Source of the DNA: Enterocloster alcoholdehydrogenati
Lineage (GTDB): Bacteria; Bacillota; Clostridia; Lachnospirales; Lachnospiraceae
Reading direction: 5' to 3'
DNA: 64,000 nt
NCBI RefSeq assembly: GCF_013282095.1
Contig: NZ_BLTJ01000006.1
Location: forward strand, 172,318 to 236,317
Made by a program: the position numbers and the translations under genes. This document shows, piece after piece, positions 18,817 through 27,428 of this stretch (its first letter is position 1; the number at the start of each line of letters is the position of its first letter). The notes beneath the pieces are model-generated. The model was not told where the DNA came from. It saw only the letters and a program-made list of their open reading frames with translations, and made no database searches.

Positions 18817-20076
18817 ATGAAGGGGATGAAAGGGCTTCTGTGTCTGGCGCTGACAGCCGTCTTATTGACAGCAGCCGTGCCGTATACAGCCCAGGCAGCG
18901 GACTATAAGTATATTACAAGCATTTCATTGAAGGTTGAGGTAAATCTGGATGCAGGAGATGAGATCAACAGCGGAGACAGCTTAGGCACCTCAAAGGATG
19001 ATTCCGGTACAAAAGTGTATACGACGTCGGATAAATATGAAGTGGCATCTGCAGAGTGGAGCAACGATAAAGACGTATCCATCGGCGATACGCCCAAGAT
19101 TACCGTATGGCTGGAACCAAACTATTCCTCCAGCGGTGAATATGATTATCGTTTCCGCAGCAGCTACAGTTCCGGGAATGTAAGCATCAGCGGAGGCGAA
19201 TTTGTTTCTGCCAGCAAGAGCGGCAGCGATTTAAAGGTAGTGTTGAGAGTCAACGGTGTCAAGGGTACCTATGAGGCCCCGGAGAATGCCGAGTGGGGCA
19301 GCGGAAAAGGAAAGGCTACCTGGGAAGAGCCGGATGATACTTCCGGTTACTATGATGTGATCCTGTACAGAGGATCCACGGTGATGAAGAAGCTGGAGAA
19401 TTACAAAGGCACATCCTACAATTTTTATCCTTATATGACTAAGGAGGGAGATTATACGTTTAAGGTCCGTACAGTTCCGCATTCTGATACCCAGGAGCGT
19501 TACGGCAAGAAGAGTGACTGGACAGAATCCGACAGCAAATACATTGATGAGGACGAGGTTTCCGACGGTACGGGCCAGGACAATGGAAACGGTACTTCAG
19601 GCGGCAGCACCACTCCGGGCGGCGGAACCACCGATGTGGGATGGCGTCAGGACGGGAACAGCTGGTATTTTAAATACCCGGACGGGAATTATATCAAGGA
19701 TAACTGGCTCAAATGGAACGACAAATGGTATCTCTTTGACAGCTCAGGCCGTATGCTTACGGGCTGGCAGAAGAAGAACAACTACTGGTATTATTTCGGC
19801 GAAAGCGGCGATATGAAGAAGGGATGGCTCAAGTCAGGAAATGTGTGGTACTACTTAAATCCCAATGACGGCGGACCGGAGGGTTCCATGGTCACAAACA
19901 GTTGGCTTACTATCAACGGAAAAACCTATTTTGTCAATGCCTCCGGCGTTATGGTGGAAGGCTGGTATCAGATCGAAGGAAAATATTATTACTTCTATCC
20001 TGGAGAAGGTTCCAAGGCTGTAAGCACTTCGATCAGCGGTTTTGTCCTGGACGCCAATGGAGTATGGCAGCATTAG
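18817..20076 (+). CDS. Secreted cell-wall-binding-repeat protein with N-terminal beta-rich domain
   Basis: 419 aa. Signal peptide 1-28 (hydrophobic LLCLALTAVLLTAAV, cleavage near AQA-AD). Residues ~30-245 form a domain with fibronectin-like features (YDVILYRGSTVMKKLENYKG, then YTFKVRTVPHSDT) without a recognised catalytic motif. A Gly/Thr-rich linker (~250-270) leads to five to six choline-binding-like repeats (WYFKYPDGNY, WYLFDSSGRML, WYYFGESGDMK). Own promoter and terminator; AAGGAGG before ATG 18817. It sits between rplQ and ecfA1, which are normally adjacent in Firmicutes, so it is probably an insertion. Function unknown; surface attachment is inferred. Confidence 0.85.
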   Translation: MKGMKGLLCLALTAVLLTAAVPYTAQAADYKYITSISLKVEVNLDAGDEINSGDSLGTSKDDSGTKVYTTSDKYEVASAEWSNDKDVSIGDTPKITVWLEPNYSSSGEYDYRFRSSYSSGNVSISGGEFVSASKSGSDLKVVLRVNGVKGTYEAPENAEWGSGKGKATWEEPDDTSGYYDVILYRGSTVMKKLENYKGTSYNFYPYMTKEGDYTFKVRTVPHSDTQERYGKKSDWTESDSKYIDEDEVSDGTGQDNGNGTSGGSTTPGGGTTDVGWRQDGNSWYFKYPDGNYIKDNWLKWNDKWYLFDSSGRMLTGWQKKNNYWYYFGESGDMKKGWLKSGNVWYYLNPNDGGPEGSMVTNSWLTINGKTYFVNASGVMVEGWYQIEGKYYYFYPGEGSKAVSTSISGFVLDANGVWQH

Positions 20077-20152
20077 TGCAGGCATTTCCCTGGCAGCCTG
20101 TGAAACAGGATCCCTGGAAAGGCATTTTAACCGAATATAAGATACCCTTAAA

Positions 20153-20184
20153 GGGAGCGGCTGAAAAGGGGCTGCTCCCCTTTT
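20153..20184 (+). terminator. Terminator after the second cell-wall-repeat gene
   Basis: GGGAGCGGC pairs with GCTGCTCCC (one G-U) around a short loop, followed by CTTTT. Confidence 0.8.
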
Positions 20185-20198
20185 GTATACACGAGGTC

Positions 20199-20227
20199 TT
20201 GACTTATGGTTTGATATCAACTAAAAT
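20199..20227 (+). promoter_or_regulatory. Promoter of the ecfA1-ecfA2-ecfT-truA operon
   Basis: TTGACT (20199-20204), 17-bp spacer, TAAAAT (20222-20227), 43 bp before ecfA1. Confidence 0.65.
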
Positions 20228-20270
20228 TGAAAAACGGAACAGATAACGGCATTTTTATGAAAGGAAATCA

Positions 20271-21122
20271 ATGGGAATCGTAAAAACAGCCAGGCTGATA
20301 TACGAGTATATCAGACATGATGAAGAGGAAAAGATCAAAGAGGTAAAACGCGCCATTGACGGTGTGGATCTGGATATAGAGGATGGCTCATTTACAGCCA
20401 TCTTAGGACACAATGGATCCGGTAAGTCCACCCTGGCAAAGCACATTAACGGTCTGCTCCTGCCTACGGAGGGCACTGTGTGGGTGGGAGAGATGGATAC
20501 AAAGGATGATGACCATATCTGGGATGTGCGGAAAACGGCCGGGATGGTCTTTCAGAACCCGGATAACCAGATCATAGGAAATATTGTGGAAGAGGACGTG
20601 GGCTTCGGTCCGGAAAATATTGGCATTTCCACAGAGGAGATCTGGAAACGGGTGGACGAGAGTTTAAAGGCAGTGGGAATGACGGCTTATCGGAAGCAGT
20701 CTCCCAATAAGCTGTCAGGAGGCCAGAAACAGCGGGTGGCTATTGCTGGCGTTATGGCCATGCGGCCCAGGTGCATTATCCTGGATGAGCCTACGGCTAT
20801 GCTGGATCCAAACGGCAGAAAAGAGGTGATCCGCACCATCCGCCAGTTAAACCGGTCAGAAGGGATCACGGTTCTTCTGATCACGCATTATATGGAAGAG
20901 GCCATTGATGCAGACCGTATTGTGGTGATGGATGACGGCAGGATCGTCATGGACGGCCGGCCGAAGGAAATATTTGCAGGAGTAAAGGAATTAAAAGCCT
21001 ATGGGCTGGATGTACCTCAGGTTACAGAACTGGCTTTTCAGCTGAAGGAGGCCGGGATGCCCCTGCCGGATGGCATACTTGGCCGGGAGGAACTGATGAA
21101 GGAGCTATTACCCCTTTTATAG
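20271..21122 (+). CDS. ecfA1: ECF transporter ATPase A1
   Basis: 283 aa ABC ATPase. Walker A GHNGSGKST near residue 46, Q-loop FQNPDNQ, signature LSGGQKQRV, Walker B CIILDEPTAML, switch His in LLITHYMEE. With EcfA2 and EcfT it energises a shared vitamin/micronutrient uptake module that pairs with interchangeable S components encoded elsewhere. AAAGGAA precedes ATG 20271. The 68-bp gap to ecfA2 can form a hairpin (GCGTCTG 21132-21138 with CAGACGC 21156-21162). Confidence 0.94.
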   Translation: MGIVKTARLIYEYIRHDEEEKIKEVKRAIDGVDLDIEDGSFTAILGHNGSGKSTLAKHINGLLLPTEGTVWVGEMDTKDDDHIWDVRKTAGMVFQNPDNQIIGNIVEEDVGFGPENIGISTEEIWKRVDESLKAVGMTAYRKQSPNKLSGGQKQRVAIAGVMAMRPRCIILDEPTAMLDPNGRKEVIRTIRQLNRSEGITVLLITHYMEEAIDADRIVVMDDGRIVMDGRPKEIFAGVKELKAYGLDVPQVTELAFQLKEAGMPLPDGILGREELMKELLPLL

Positions 21123-21190
21123 AGAAAATGTGCGTCTGCTGCTTACAGTGAGGCACAGACGCCATCAGATAACGGTTAGGAGAATAGACC

Positions 21191-22060
21191 ATGTCGATAA
21201 AAGCAGTTGATTTAAATTATGTATATGGAGGCGGGACTGCCTTTGAGCAGCACGCACTCTTTGATGTGAATTTCGAGATCCAGGATGGGGAATTTGTGGG
21301 GATTATCGGCCATACCGGTTCCGGAAAATCCACCCTGATCCAGCATTTAAACGGCCTTATGAGGGCCAGCTCCGGTGCTCTTTATTATAATGGAACGAAC
21401 ATTTACGAGGACGGCTATGATATGAAACAGCTGCGTACCAGGGTGGGACTGGTATTTCAGTACCCGGAGCACCAGCTGTTTGAGATCGATGTATTGACGG
21501 ATGTGTGTTTCGGCCCCAAAAACCAGGGACTTTCTAAGGAAGAGGCAGAAGTCCGGGCAAAGGAGGCGCTGCGTCTGGCGGGGCTTGATGAAACGTATTA
21601 CAGGCGGTCTCCGTTTGAACTTTCGGGAGGCCAGAAACGCCGCGTGGCTATTGCGGGAGTGCTGGCCATGGAGCCGGAGGTGCTGATCTTAGATGAGCCT
21701 ACGGCGGGGCTTGACCCCAGAGGAAGGGATGAGATCCTGGATCAGATTGCAAGACTCCATACAGAACGCCATATGACCATCATCCTTGTATCCCACAGTA
21801 TGGAGGACGTGGCCCGGTATGCAGACCGCCTGTTAGTAATGAACCATGGGAAAAAAGTCTTTGACGGCGCCCCCAGAGAAGTATTTTCCCATTATAAGGA
21901 ACTGGAAGCCATGGGCCTTGCGGCCCCCCAGGTCACCTATCTGGTTCATGACTTAAAAGACAGAGGGATTCCCATTGATGAATCTATCACCACTGTGGAA
22001 GAGGCAAGAGAAGCGATCCTGTCTCTGTGGCGCAAAAAAGCGGAAAAGGAGGGAAAATAA
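21191..22060 (+). CDS. ecfA2: ECF transporter ATPase A2
   Basis: 289 aa. Walker A GHTGSGKST, Q-loop FQYPEHQLFE (typical of the A2 type), signature LSGGQKRRV, Walker B VLILDEPTAGLDP, switch His VSHSMEDVA. Forms a heterodimer with EcfA1. Its TAA overlaps the ecfT ATG by one base. Confidence 0.94.
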   Translation: MSIKAVDLNYVYGGGTAFEQHALFDVNFEIQDGEFVGIIGHTGSGKSTLIQHLNGLMRASSGALYYNGTNIYEDGYDMKQLRTRVGLVFQYPEHQLFEIDVLTDVCFGPKNQGLSKEEAEVRAKEALRLAGLDETYYRRSPFELSGGQKRRVAIAGVLAMEPEVLILDEPTAGLDPRGRDEILDQIARLHTERHMTIILVSHSMEDVARYADRLLVMNHGKKVFDGAPREVFSHYKELEAMGLAAPQVTYLVHDLKDRGIPIDESITTVEEAREAILSLWRKKAEKEGK

Positions 22061-22860
22061 TGCTGAGAGAACTAACTTTAGGACAGTATTATCCCGCAGA
22101 TTCCATTGTCCATCTCTTAGATCCCAGGACGAAACTGTTTGGGACCATGGTATTTATTGCCTCCCTTTTTATTGCTGATAATATCTGGGGCTACCTTATC
22201 GCTACCGCTGTGCTGGCCGCTGTGATCCGGCTGACTCAGGTGCCCGTCCGCTTTATCCTGAGAGGCTTAAAGGCTATCGTGATCCTGCTTCTGATCAGTG
22301 TCAGCTTTAATTTATTCCTGACGCCGGGAGAGGCGATTTTCCAGCTGTGGATTTTTAAGATTACGAAAGAGGGCGTCCGCCTGGCGTCTTTTATGGCAGT
22401 GCGTCTGATCTATCTGGTGATTGGCTCCTCGCTGATGACACTGACCACGACTCCCAACCAGCTGACCGACGGACTGGAAAAGGGGCTGGGCTGTTTAAAA
22501 GCAGTGAAGATCCCGGTTCATGAGATTGCCATGATGATGTCCATCGCTCTGCGCTTTATTCCTATTCTGGTAGAGGAGACTGACAAGATCATGAAGGCTC
22601 AGATGGCACGGGGGGCTGACTTTGAGACAGGAAACCTGATCCAGAAGGCAAAAGCCATGGTTCCCCTTCTGGTGCCGCTGTTTATCTCTGCCTTCCGCCG
22701 CGCCACAGACCTTGCCATGGCAATGGAAGCCAGATGCTACCGGGGAGGTGAAGGAAGAACCAAGATGAAACCTCTGCGGTACAGTCAGAGAGATCATGAT
22801 GCGTATATGATCTTTGCATTGTATTTTGTGGTGATGATTGCATCCAGAGTATACCTGTAG
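22060..22860 (+). CDS. ecfT: ECF transporter transmembrane subunit T
   Basis: 266 aa membrane protein with about five hydrophobic segments. The two coupling-helix motifs that dock in the ATPases are visible as MARGADFETG and MEARCYRGG. Start ATG 22060 follows AAAGGAGGG inside the end of ecfA2. Confidence 0.93.
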   Translation: MLRELTLGQYYPADSIVHLLDPRTKLFGTMVFIASLFIADNIWGYLIATAVLAAVIRLTQVPVRFILRGLKAIVILLLISVSFNLFLTPGEAIFQLWIFKITKEGVRLASFMAVRLIYLVIGSSLMTLTTTPNQLTDGLEKGLGCLKAVKIPVHEIAMMMSIALRFIPILVEETDKIMKAQMARGADFETGNLIQKAKAMVPLLVPLFISAFRRATDLAMAMEARCYRGGEGRTKMKPLRYSQRDHDAYMIFALYFVVMIASRVYL

Positions 22861-22872
22861 GAGGAAAATGAC

Positions 22873-23625
22873 ATGACAAAGCGGATCCGCCTGCGGGTGG
22901 CATACGACGGCACCGCCTACCACGGCTGGCAGCTGCAGCCGGGAGCCGTCACCATTGAGCAGATCTTAAATGAAAAACTGACAGAGTTGCTGGGGGAACC
23001 CATTGAGGTGATCGGGGCCAGCCGTACCGACTCCGGCGTCCATGCCAGAGGAAATGTGGCTGTCTTTGACACCTGCCACCGTATGCCGGCAGATCGGATC
23101 TGTCTGGCCTTAAATCAGCGCCTTCCAGGGGATATCCGCGTTCAGTCCTCAGAGGAAGTGCCGCCTGACTGGCATCCCAGACGGTGCAGCTGCATAAAAA
23201 CATATGAGTATAAAATCTTAAACCGAAAAATTGAAATGCCCATGGAGCGCCTCTACGCCCATTTCTGTTATTTTGATCTGGATCTTGGAAAAATGGAGCA
23301 GGCGGCGGCTCTCTTGGTGGGGCAGCACGATTTTAAGAGTTTCTGCAATGTCCGAACCCAGGTAAAGGATACGGTACGGACCATCTATGAACTTCGTCTG
23401 ATCCGTCAGGGCGATGGAATAATCACCATCTGTATTCGTGGAAACGGTTTTCTCTACAATATGGTGCGGATCATTGCAGGAACCCTTATAAGCGTGGGAA
23501 TGGGCCAGATTCCGCCGGAAAAGATCACAGAGATCCTGGAAGCGAAAGACCGGGCGGCAGCCGGCCCGACTGCTCCGGCCAAAGGGCTGACCCTGGTCGG
23601 AATGGAGTATGAAGAAATGATATGA
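22873..23625 (+). CDS. truA: tRNA pseudouridine(38-40) synthase
   Basis: 250 aa. Isomerises U38-U40 in the anticodon stem-loop. Catalytic Asp lies in GASRTDSGVHARGNVAVFD; C-terminal FLYNMVRIIAGTLISVG is the second conserved motif. 12 bp after ecfT. In most Firmicutes rplM-rpsI would follow directly; here they are 23 kb downstream. Confidence 0.96.
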   Translation: MTKRIRLRVAYDGTAYHGWQLQPGAVTIEQILNEKLTELLGEPIEVIGASRTDSGVHARGNVAVFDTCHRMPADRICLALNQRLPGDIRVQSSEEVPPDWHPRRCSCIKTYEYKILNRKIEMPMERLYAHFCYFDLDLGKMEQAAALLVGQHDFKSFCNVRTQVKDTVRTIYELRLIRQGDGIITICIRGNGFLYNMVRIIAGTLISVGMGQIPPEKITEILEAKDRAAAGPTAPAKGLTLVGMEYEEMI

Positions 23626-23632
23626 ACCTATG

Positions 23633-23671
23633 GACATCGTTCAGTGTCAGACACTGGAAGATGTCTTTTTT
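23633..23671 (+). terminator. Terminator of the ecf-truA operon
   Basis: GACATCGTTCAGTGT pairs with ACACTGGAAGATGTC (one mismatch) around a short loop, then TTTTTT. Confidence 0.85.
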
Positions 23672-23694
23672 ATGCGTCAGCTGTAAGATGAATA

Positions 23695-23752
23695 TTGACT
23701 ATGTGGTCTATAAATGGTAATATACACTTATTGACTATATAGTCAATAAGTG
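23695..23752 (+). promoter_or_regulatory. Promoter and palindromic operators of the TetR-antiporter operon
   Basis: TTGACT (23695-23700), 17-bp spacer, TAATAT (23718-23723). Immediately downstream, 23725-23752 is a perfect 28-bp palindrome; its left half is CACTTATTGACTAT. A second, imperfect copy of the core (TTGACTATGTGGTCTA at 23695-23710, 13 of 16 matches) covers the -35. The layout is typical of a TetR-family autorepressor. Confidence 0.75.
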
Positions 23753-23808
23753 TTGGCTGATATTAAAGAGGGAGTCAGCCGCTCAAAAAAGAGAGGGGAG
23801 ATGCCTAT

Positions 23809-24450
23809 ATGCGGAAAGAGGAAAAGACCAGACGTACCTATGAAAGAATCATGGCCGCCGCAATGGAAGAATTTGGAACAAAAAGCTATGATAATGCATC
23901 AATAACCACACTTTGTAATGAGAAACAGATTTCAAAAGGTCTTGTATATCACAATTTTAAGAACAAGGATGAGCTATATCTCAAGTGTGTGGAAGAATGT
24001 TTTGATGAAATGACAGAATACTTTAAAAATCAGGAGTATAAAGCAGACGGTATTCAGGAAAGCCTGCAGAACCTGTTCCATATGCGGCAGCAGTTTTTCA
24101 GGGAACATCCCTGCTGCTGCAATCTGTTTTTTTATACCGTTGTACAGCCTCCGGAGCATCTTCGCAGAAAAATACACGCCCTCCGGCAGAAATATGATGA
24201 TTTTTTCATAAATTGCTTCAGGGAGTTATTACAGCAGACAGAGATGCGGGATGGGATAACCGAAGCTGCGGCGATGGAGTATTTTATGATTTTTCTTGAA
24301 ATGTTCAACGGATATTTTCAAAGCAGGTCCTGCGAGAAAGAGGATATCCATGCATTGGCAGAATACCATGAAGAAAATCTTTCTAAAATTTTGGATATAA
24401 TGCTTTATGGGGTCGCAAAAAAGAATCGTGGAGAACGGACGGAAAAATAA
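23809..24450 (+). CDS. TetR/AcrR family transcriptional regulator
   Basis: 213 aa. N-terminal HTH (RTYERIMAAAMEEFGTKSYD through SKGLVYHNFKNKDELYLKC) matches TetR recognition helices; the C-terminal ligand domain is variable and includes an aromatic/Cys stretch (FREHPCCCNLFFYTVVQPPE). Start ATG 23809 follows GAGAGGGGAG. Lies 24-45 bp upstream of the antiporter gene and downstream of a 28-bp palindrome, so it most likely controls both genes. The ligand is unknown. Confidence 0.9.
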   Translation: MRKEEKTRRTYERIMAAAMEEFGTKSYDNASITTLCNEKQISKGLVYHNFKNKDELYLKCVEECFDEMTEYFKNQEYKADGIQESLQNLFHMRQQFFREHPCCCNLFFYTVVQPPEHLRRKIHALRQKYDDFFINCFRELLQQTEMRDGITEAAAMEYFMIFLEMFNGYFQSRSCEKEDIHALAEYHEENLSKILDIMLYGVAKKNRGERTEK

Positions 24451-24495
24451 GGCCGCAATAAAAACTATAATAAAATGACAGGGAGGAAGAGAAAA

Positions 24496-25728
24496 TTGAT
24501 CATTCTGTTTATAAGGCTGCTGGCAGCGGTTATACTTGCATTTCTGGCGGGTAAGCTCATATCAAAATTTAAACTGCCGTCTATTCTGGGATGGCTGATT
24601 GCGGGGATGGTTTTGGGGCCTCATGCACTTTCGCTCATGGATCATCAGATCCTGGATGCTCAGTGGTATCAGACCATCGTGCATATTTTAGAATGTGCCG
24701 TGGGTCTTATGATTGGTACTGAGCTTGTGTGGAGCAAGATAAAGCGTTCGGGCAAGGCGATTGTGATTACAACATTTACACAATCCATTGGAACCTTCCT
24801 GTTCGTATCTCTTGTATTCGGAATCGTATTTTATCTTCAGGATATTCCGCTGTATCTGGCCTTTTTGTTTGGCGGCATTGCCCTGGCAACGGCTCCTGCT
24901 CCGGCATTGTCTATTGTGCGGGAGTTTAAGGCGGACGGGCCGGTGACGAATACCCTGATTCCCATGGCGGCGCTGGACGATATTGTGGGCTGCATCGTTT
25001 TTTTTACGACGGTGGCGATTGTTGCAGGAAACCTTTCCGCCGGAGAGCTTCCGGCATATATGATCGCCCTGGTTGTAATACTGCCTTTGGTTATAGGGGC
25101 TGCAGCCGGGCTGTTAGCAGGCTTGTTCCTGAAAAAAGAGAGAAGCTCCAGGGGTACGCTTTTGCTCCTGATACTGAATATTCTGATTGCGTCAGGCGTG
25201 GGATTTATATTTAATGATCTGGTGATGCCAAAGCCGGTTTTAAATTTTATGCTGATCGGTATGGCATTTTCTGCCGCGTTTTCCAATATGGTTACAGAGG
25301 AAAGGCTGGAAGAGATCATGCGCGTTTTTAATCCGTTTCTTGGAATATCCATGATTCTTGTGATTCTGAATCTGGGCGCTCCGCTGGATTACCATTTAAT
25401 TATGGGAGCCGGCCTTTTTACAGTGATCTATATTGTGGCGAGAGCACTGGGAAAATATTGCGGAGCGTATTTTGGCGCAGGCATCACAAAATCACCTGAG
25501 ACCGTTAAAAAATTTCTGGGATTTACACTCCTGCCTCATTCGGGTGTTTCGCTTGTTTTTACCGGGATTGCTGTTTCTGTACTGAGCGCACCTGCTCCTG
25601 AGTGTGCCAGAATCATTCAGGGGACGATCGCGGCTGCGGCTGTGATCAATGAAATCCTGGCTGTGATTCTTGCGAAAAAGGGCTTTGAATGGGCTGGTGA
25701 ACTGAAAAGCAATTCTGCTGGAAAATAA
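24496..25728 (+). CDS. Cation:proton antiporter (CPA2/KefB-like)
   Basis: About 410 aa with roughly twelve hydrophobic helices, Na+/H+-exchanger fold. Conserved core: ALATAPAPALSIVREFKADG and NTLIPMAALDDIVG, whose Asp-Asp pair is the expected ion-binding site. No C-terminal TrkA-N domain. I favour TTG 24496, 9 nt after GGGAGG; ATG 24475 would add seven residues (MTGRKRK) but has no ribosome binding site. Second gene of the TetR operon, suggesting inducible ion or pH homeostasis, or export of a toxic compound. Confidence 0.85.
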   Translation: MIILFIRLLAAVILAFLAGKLISKFKLPSILGWLIAGMVLGPHALSLMDHQILDAQWYQTIVHILECAVGLMIGTELVWSKIKRSGKAIVITTFTQSIGTFLFVSLVFGIVFYLQDIPLYLAFLFGGIALATAPAPALSIVREFKADGPVTNTLIPMAALDDIVGCIVFFTTVAIVAGNLSAGELPAYMIALVVILPLVIGAAAGLLAGLFLKKERSSRGTLLLLILNILIASGVGFIFNDLVMPKPVLNFMLIGMAFSAAFSNMVTEERLEEIMRVFNPFLGISMILVILNLGAPLDYHLIMGAGLFTVIYIVARALGKYCGAYFGAGITKSPETVKKFLGFTLLPHSGVSLVFTGIAVSVLSAPAPECARIIQGTIAAAAVINEILAVILAKKGFEWAGELKSNSAGK

Positions 25729-25730
25729 AA

Positions 25731-25793
25731 AATCCCCGCCTGGGTACCGGAATATATCACAGGGTATTTCCCGGTCCCCAGGCGGGGATTTTG
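25731..25793. terminator. Bidirectional terminator between convergent genes
   Basis: AATCCCCGCCTGGG (25731-25744) pairs with CCCAGGCGGGGATT (25777-25790), flanked by A-run on the left and TTT on the right, so it can serve both the antiporter gene and the reverse-strand gene at 25824. Confidence 0.9.
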
Positions 25794-25823
25794 TCTATGC
25801 GGATGATGGATCGTTACATAATA

Positions 25824-26276
25824 TTAACGAACGCCGTACTTGGTTCCTCTGCGGATGGATCCGTCGCTGTTCCACTCGGTATAAACATATGGACCGCCAT
25901 CGGTGGTTCCATTTTCTGTAAATTCATGGTTTTGGCCGTTGATTTCACGGACACCGGTCTGCATCTTGCAGCTGTTGCTGTCAAAGTAATATACGTTGCC
26001 GTTGATCTTCATCAGGCCGCCCTGGAGTTCGCCTGTATTTGCTGCATAGTACCAAGTGCCGTCTCTCTGGATCCAGCCAGTACGCATCAGCTGGTCGTTG
26101 CCAAAGTAAAACCAGTGATTTTTGTACTGTACCCAGTTGTTGGTGCAGTAGGAACCGTCGCCCCACTGATATTTCACACCCTGGGGGGTGCCGACAAAAC
26201 CTGCTGCCAGAGATGTCATGGCGCTGCCTGCTGTAAGAGCAAGGGACAGAGCCGCAATAGCAAAACGCTTCTTCAT
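25824..26276 (-). CDS. Small secreted cell-wall-binding-repeat protein
   Basis: 150 aa. Signal peptide 1-25 (MKKRFAIAALSLALTAGSAM, cleavage after SLA). Three to four choline-binding-like repeats (WVQYKNHWFYFGNDQLMRTG, WYYAANTGELQGG, VYYFDSNSCKMQTG) then a short C-terminus (YVYTEWNSDGSIRRG). No catalytic domain. AGGAGGAATGA precedes the ATG. Likely a wall-associated protein; function unknown. Confidence 0.85.
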   Translation of the reverse strand: MKKRFAIAALSLALTAGSAMTSLAAGFVGTPQGVKYQWGDGSYCTNNWVQYKNHWFYFGNDQLMRTGWIQRDGTWYYAANTGELQGGLMKINGNVYYFDSNSCKMQTGVREINGQNHEFTENGTTDGGPYVYTEWNSDGSIRRGTKYGVR

Positions 26277-26357
26277 AGATTCATTCCTCCTGATTCTTAT
26301 GATTACAGCTGCCAGTCTGTAAAACCGGAACTGCGGATCAATTCCTTATGCCAAAAG

Positions 26358-26386
26358 TGTATACCCTGAAGTAACTCCAAGGTCAA
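26358..26386 (-). promoter_or_regulatory. Promoter of the small cell-wall-repeat gene
   Basis: On the reverse strand TTGACC (26381-26386), 17-bp spacer, TATACA (26358-26363), about 85 bp upstream of the start codon. Confidence 0.65.
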
Positions 26387-26448
26387 TAGATGTAAACCTT
26401 TTGTAAACTTTTGTAAGGAAAATGAAATGGGAGAAAGTGGAAAAACAA

Positions 26449-27180
26449 TCAGATCCAGCCGCCGTCAAGACCGATGACCTGACCGGTGAGATAGGAGTCT
26501 TTATAGCTGAGATGATAGACCAGGTCAGCTACCTCCTCGGCACGCCCCAGGCGGCCTGCGGGGATTTCATCCACCAGGGAAATCAGTTCCTCCTCTTCCA
26601 GCCACTGATTCATCTCTGTGTCAATGGCTCCGCAGGCTACGGCGTTTACCTGGATGCCGCTGGGAGCCAGTTCCTTTGCCAGGGCCTTTGTCAGGGCGTT
26701 GATGCCGCCCTTGGTGGCTGAGTAGGCTGCCTCGCAGGATGCGCCTGCCACGCCCCAGACGGAGGAAATATTGACGATCTTGCCCTGCTTCTGGCGTACC
26801 ATATAGGGGATGGCCAGCTTGCAGCAGTTAAAAACAGAGGTCAGATTGACATGAAGCATTTTTTCCCAGTCGTCAGAGCTCATATCCTGAAGAAGGCCGA
26901 TGTAGGCAATGCCGGCGTTATTGACCAGTACGTCAGCCCCGCCAAACTGCTTTTTTACCTGCTCAAACCATTCCTCACAGCATTTCATATTGCCCATATC
27001 GCCCATATAAGCCAGACAGGGAACCTGATAGCTCTGGATCTCCTTCTGGGTCTGTAAGAGACGATCCCTGCTGTGCACACAGCTGATGGCCACATTATAT
27101 CCTTTTTTTGCAAATTTTACTGCGATTGCCTTTCCGATACCGCGGGAGGCGCCAGTGACTAATACTGTTTTTCTTGCCAT
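26449..27180 (-). CDS. Short-chain dehydrogenase/reductase (FabG-like)
   Basis: 243 aa Rossmann-fold NAD(P)-dependent oxidoreductase. TGASRGIG cofactor loop at about residues 8-15, NNAGIA, catalytic Ser in NISSVWG, and YSATK active-site Tyr/Lys. The C-terminus ends TGQVIGLDGGWI, the classical SDR end. FabG-like by sequence, but it stands alone without fatty-acid genes, so the substrate is open. Start placed at ATG 27180 (MARKTVLV) because AAAGGA is 11 nt upstream; ATG 27192 touches that site. A TATAAT -10 lies at 27237-27242 on this strand. Confidence 0.88.
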   Translation of the reverse strand: MARKTVLVTGASRGIGKAIAVKFAKKGYNVAISCVHSRDRLLQTQKEIQSYQVPCLAYMGDMGNMKCCEEWFEQVKKQFGGADVLVNNAGIAYIGLLQDMSSDDWEKMLHVNLTSVFNCCKLAIPYMVRQKQGKIVNISSVWGVAGASCEAAYSATKGGINALTKALAKELAPSGIQVNAVACGAIDTEMNQWLEEEELISLVDEIPAGRLGRAEEVADLVYHLSYKDSYLTGQVIGLDGGWI

Positions 27181-27333
27181 ATGCAAAACCATCCTTTCCG
27201 GATCCCGCCTTTGAAAACAGCGGGCCTTTCAAGACTATTATAGCATATTTTGATCGGTAAAACCATGTCCGGGCATCTGCAAACATATTTATAAAGGGGA
27301 GTGCGGGAGGCGTCAGAATCGTAAGAATTTTTT

Positions 27334-27363
27334 TTGTAACAAATTTGTAATCTGTGTTATAAT
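27334..27363 (+). promoter_or_regulatory. Promoter of the thioredoxin-reductase-like gene
   Basis: TTGTAA (27334-27339), 18-bp spacer, TATAAT (27358-27363), 66 bp before the ATG. Confidence 0.6.
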
Positions 27364-27428
27364 AAAAGAGAATATGTAAAAAATTGTCCAACAACAAATC
27401 AATCATATAGAGATAAGGAATAGAATTT

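Noticed and set aside
25791..26369. Plus-strand open frame over the small wall-repeat gene
   Set aside because: The reverse-strand gene has a signal peptide, repeats, ribosome binding site and promoter; the plus frame has none.
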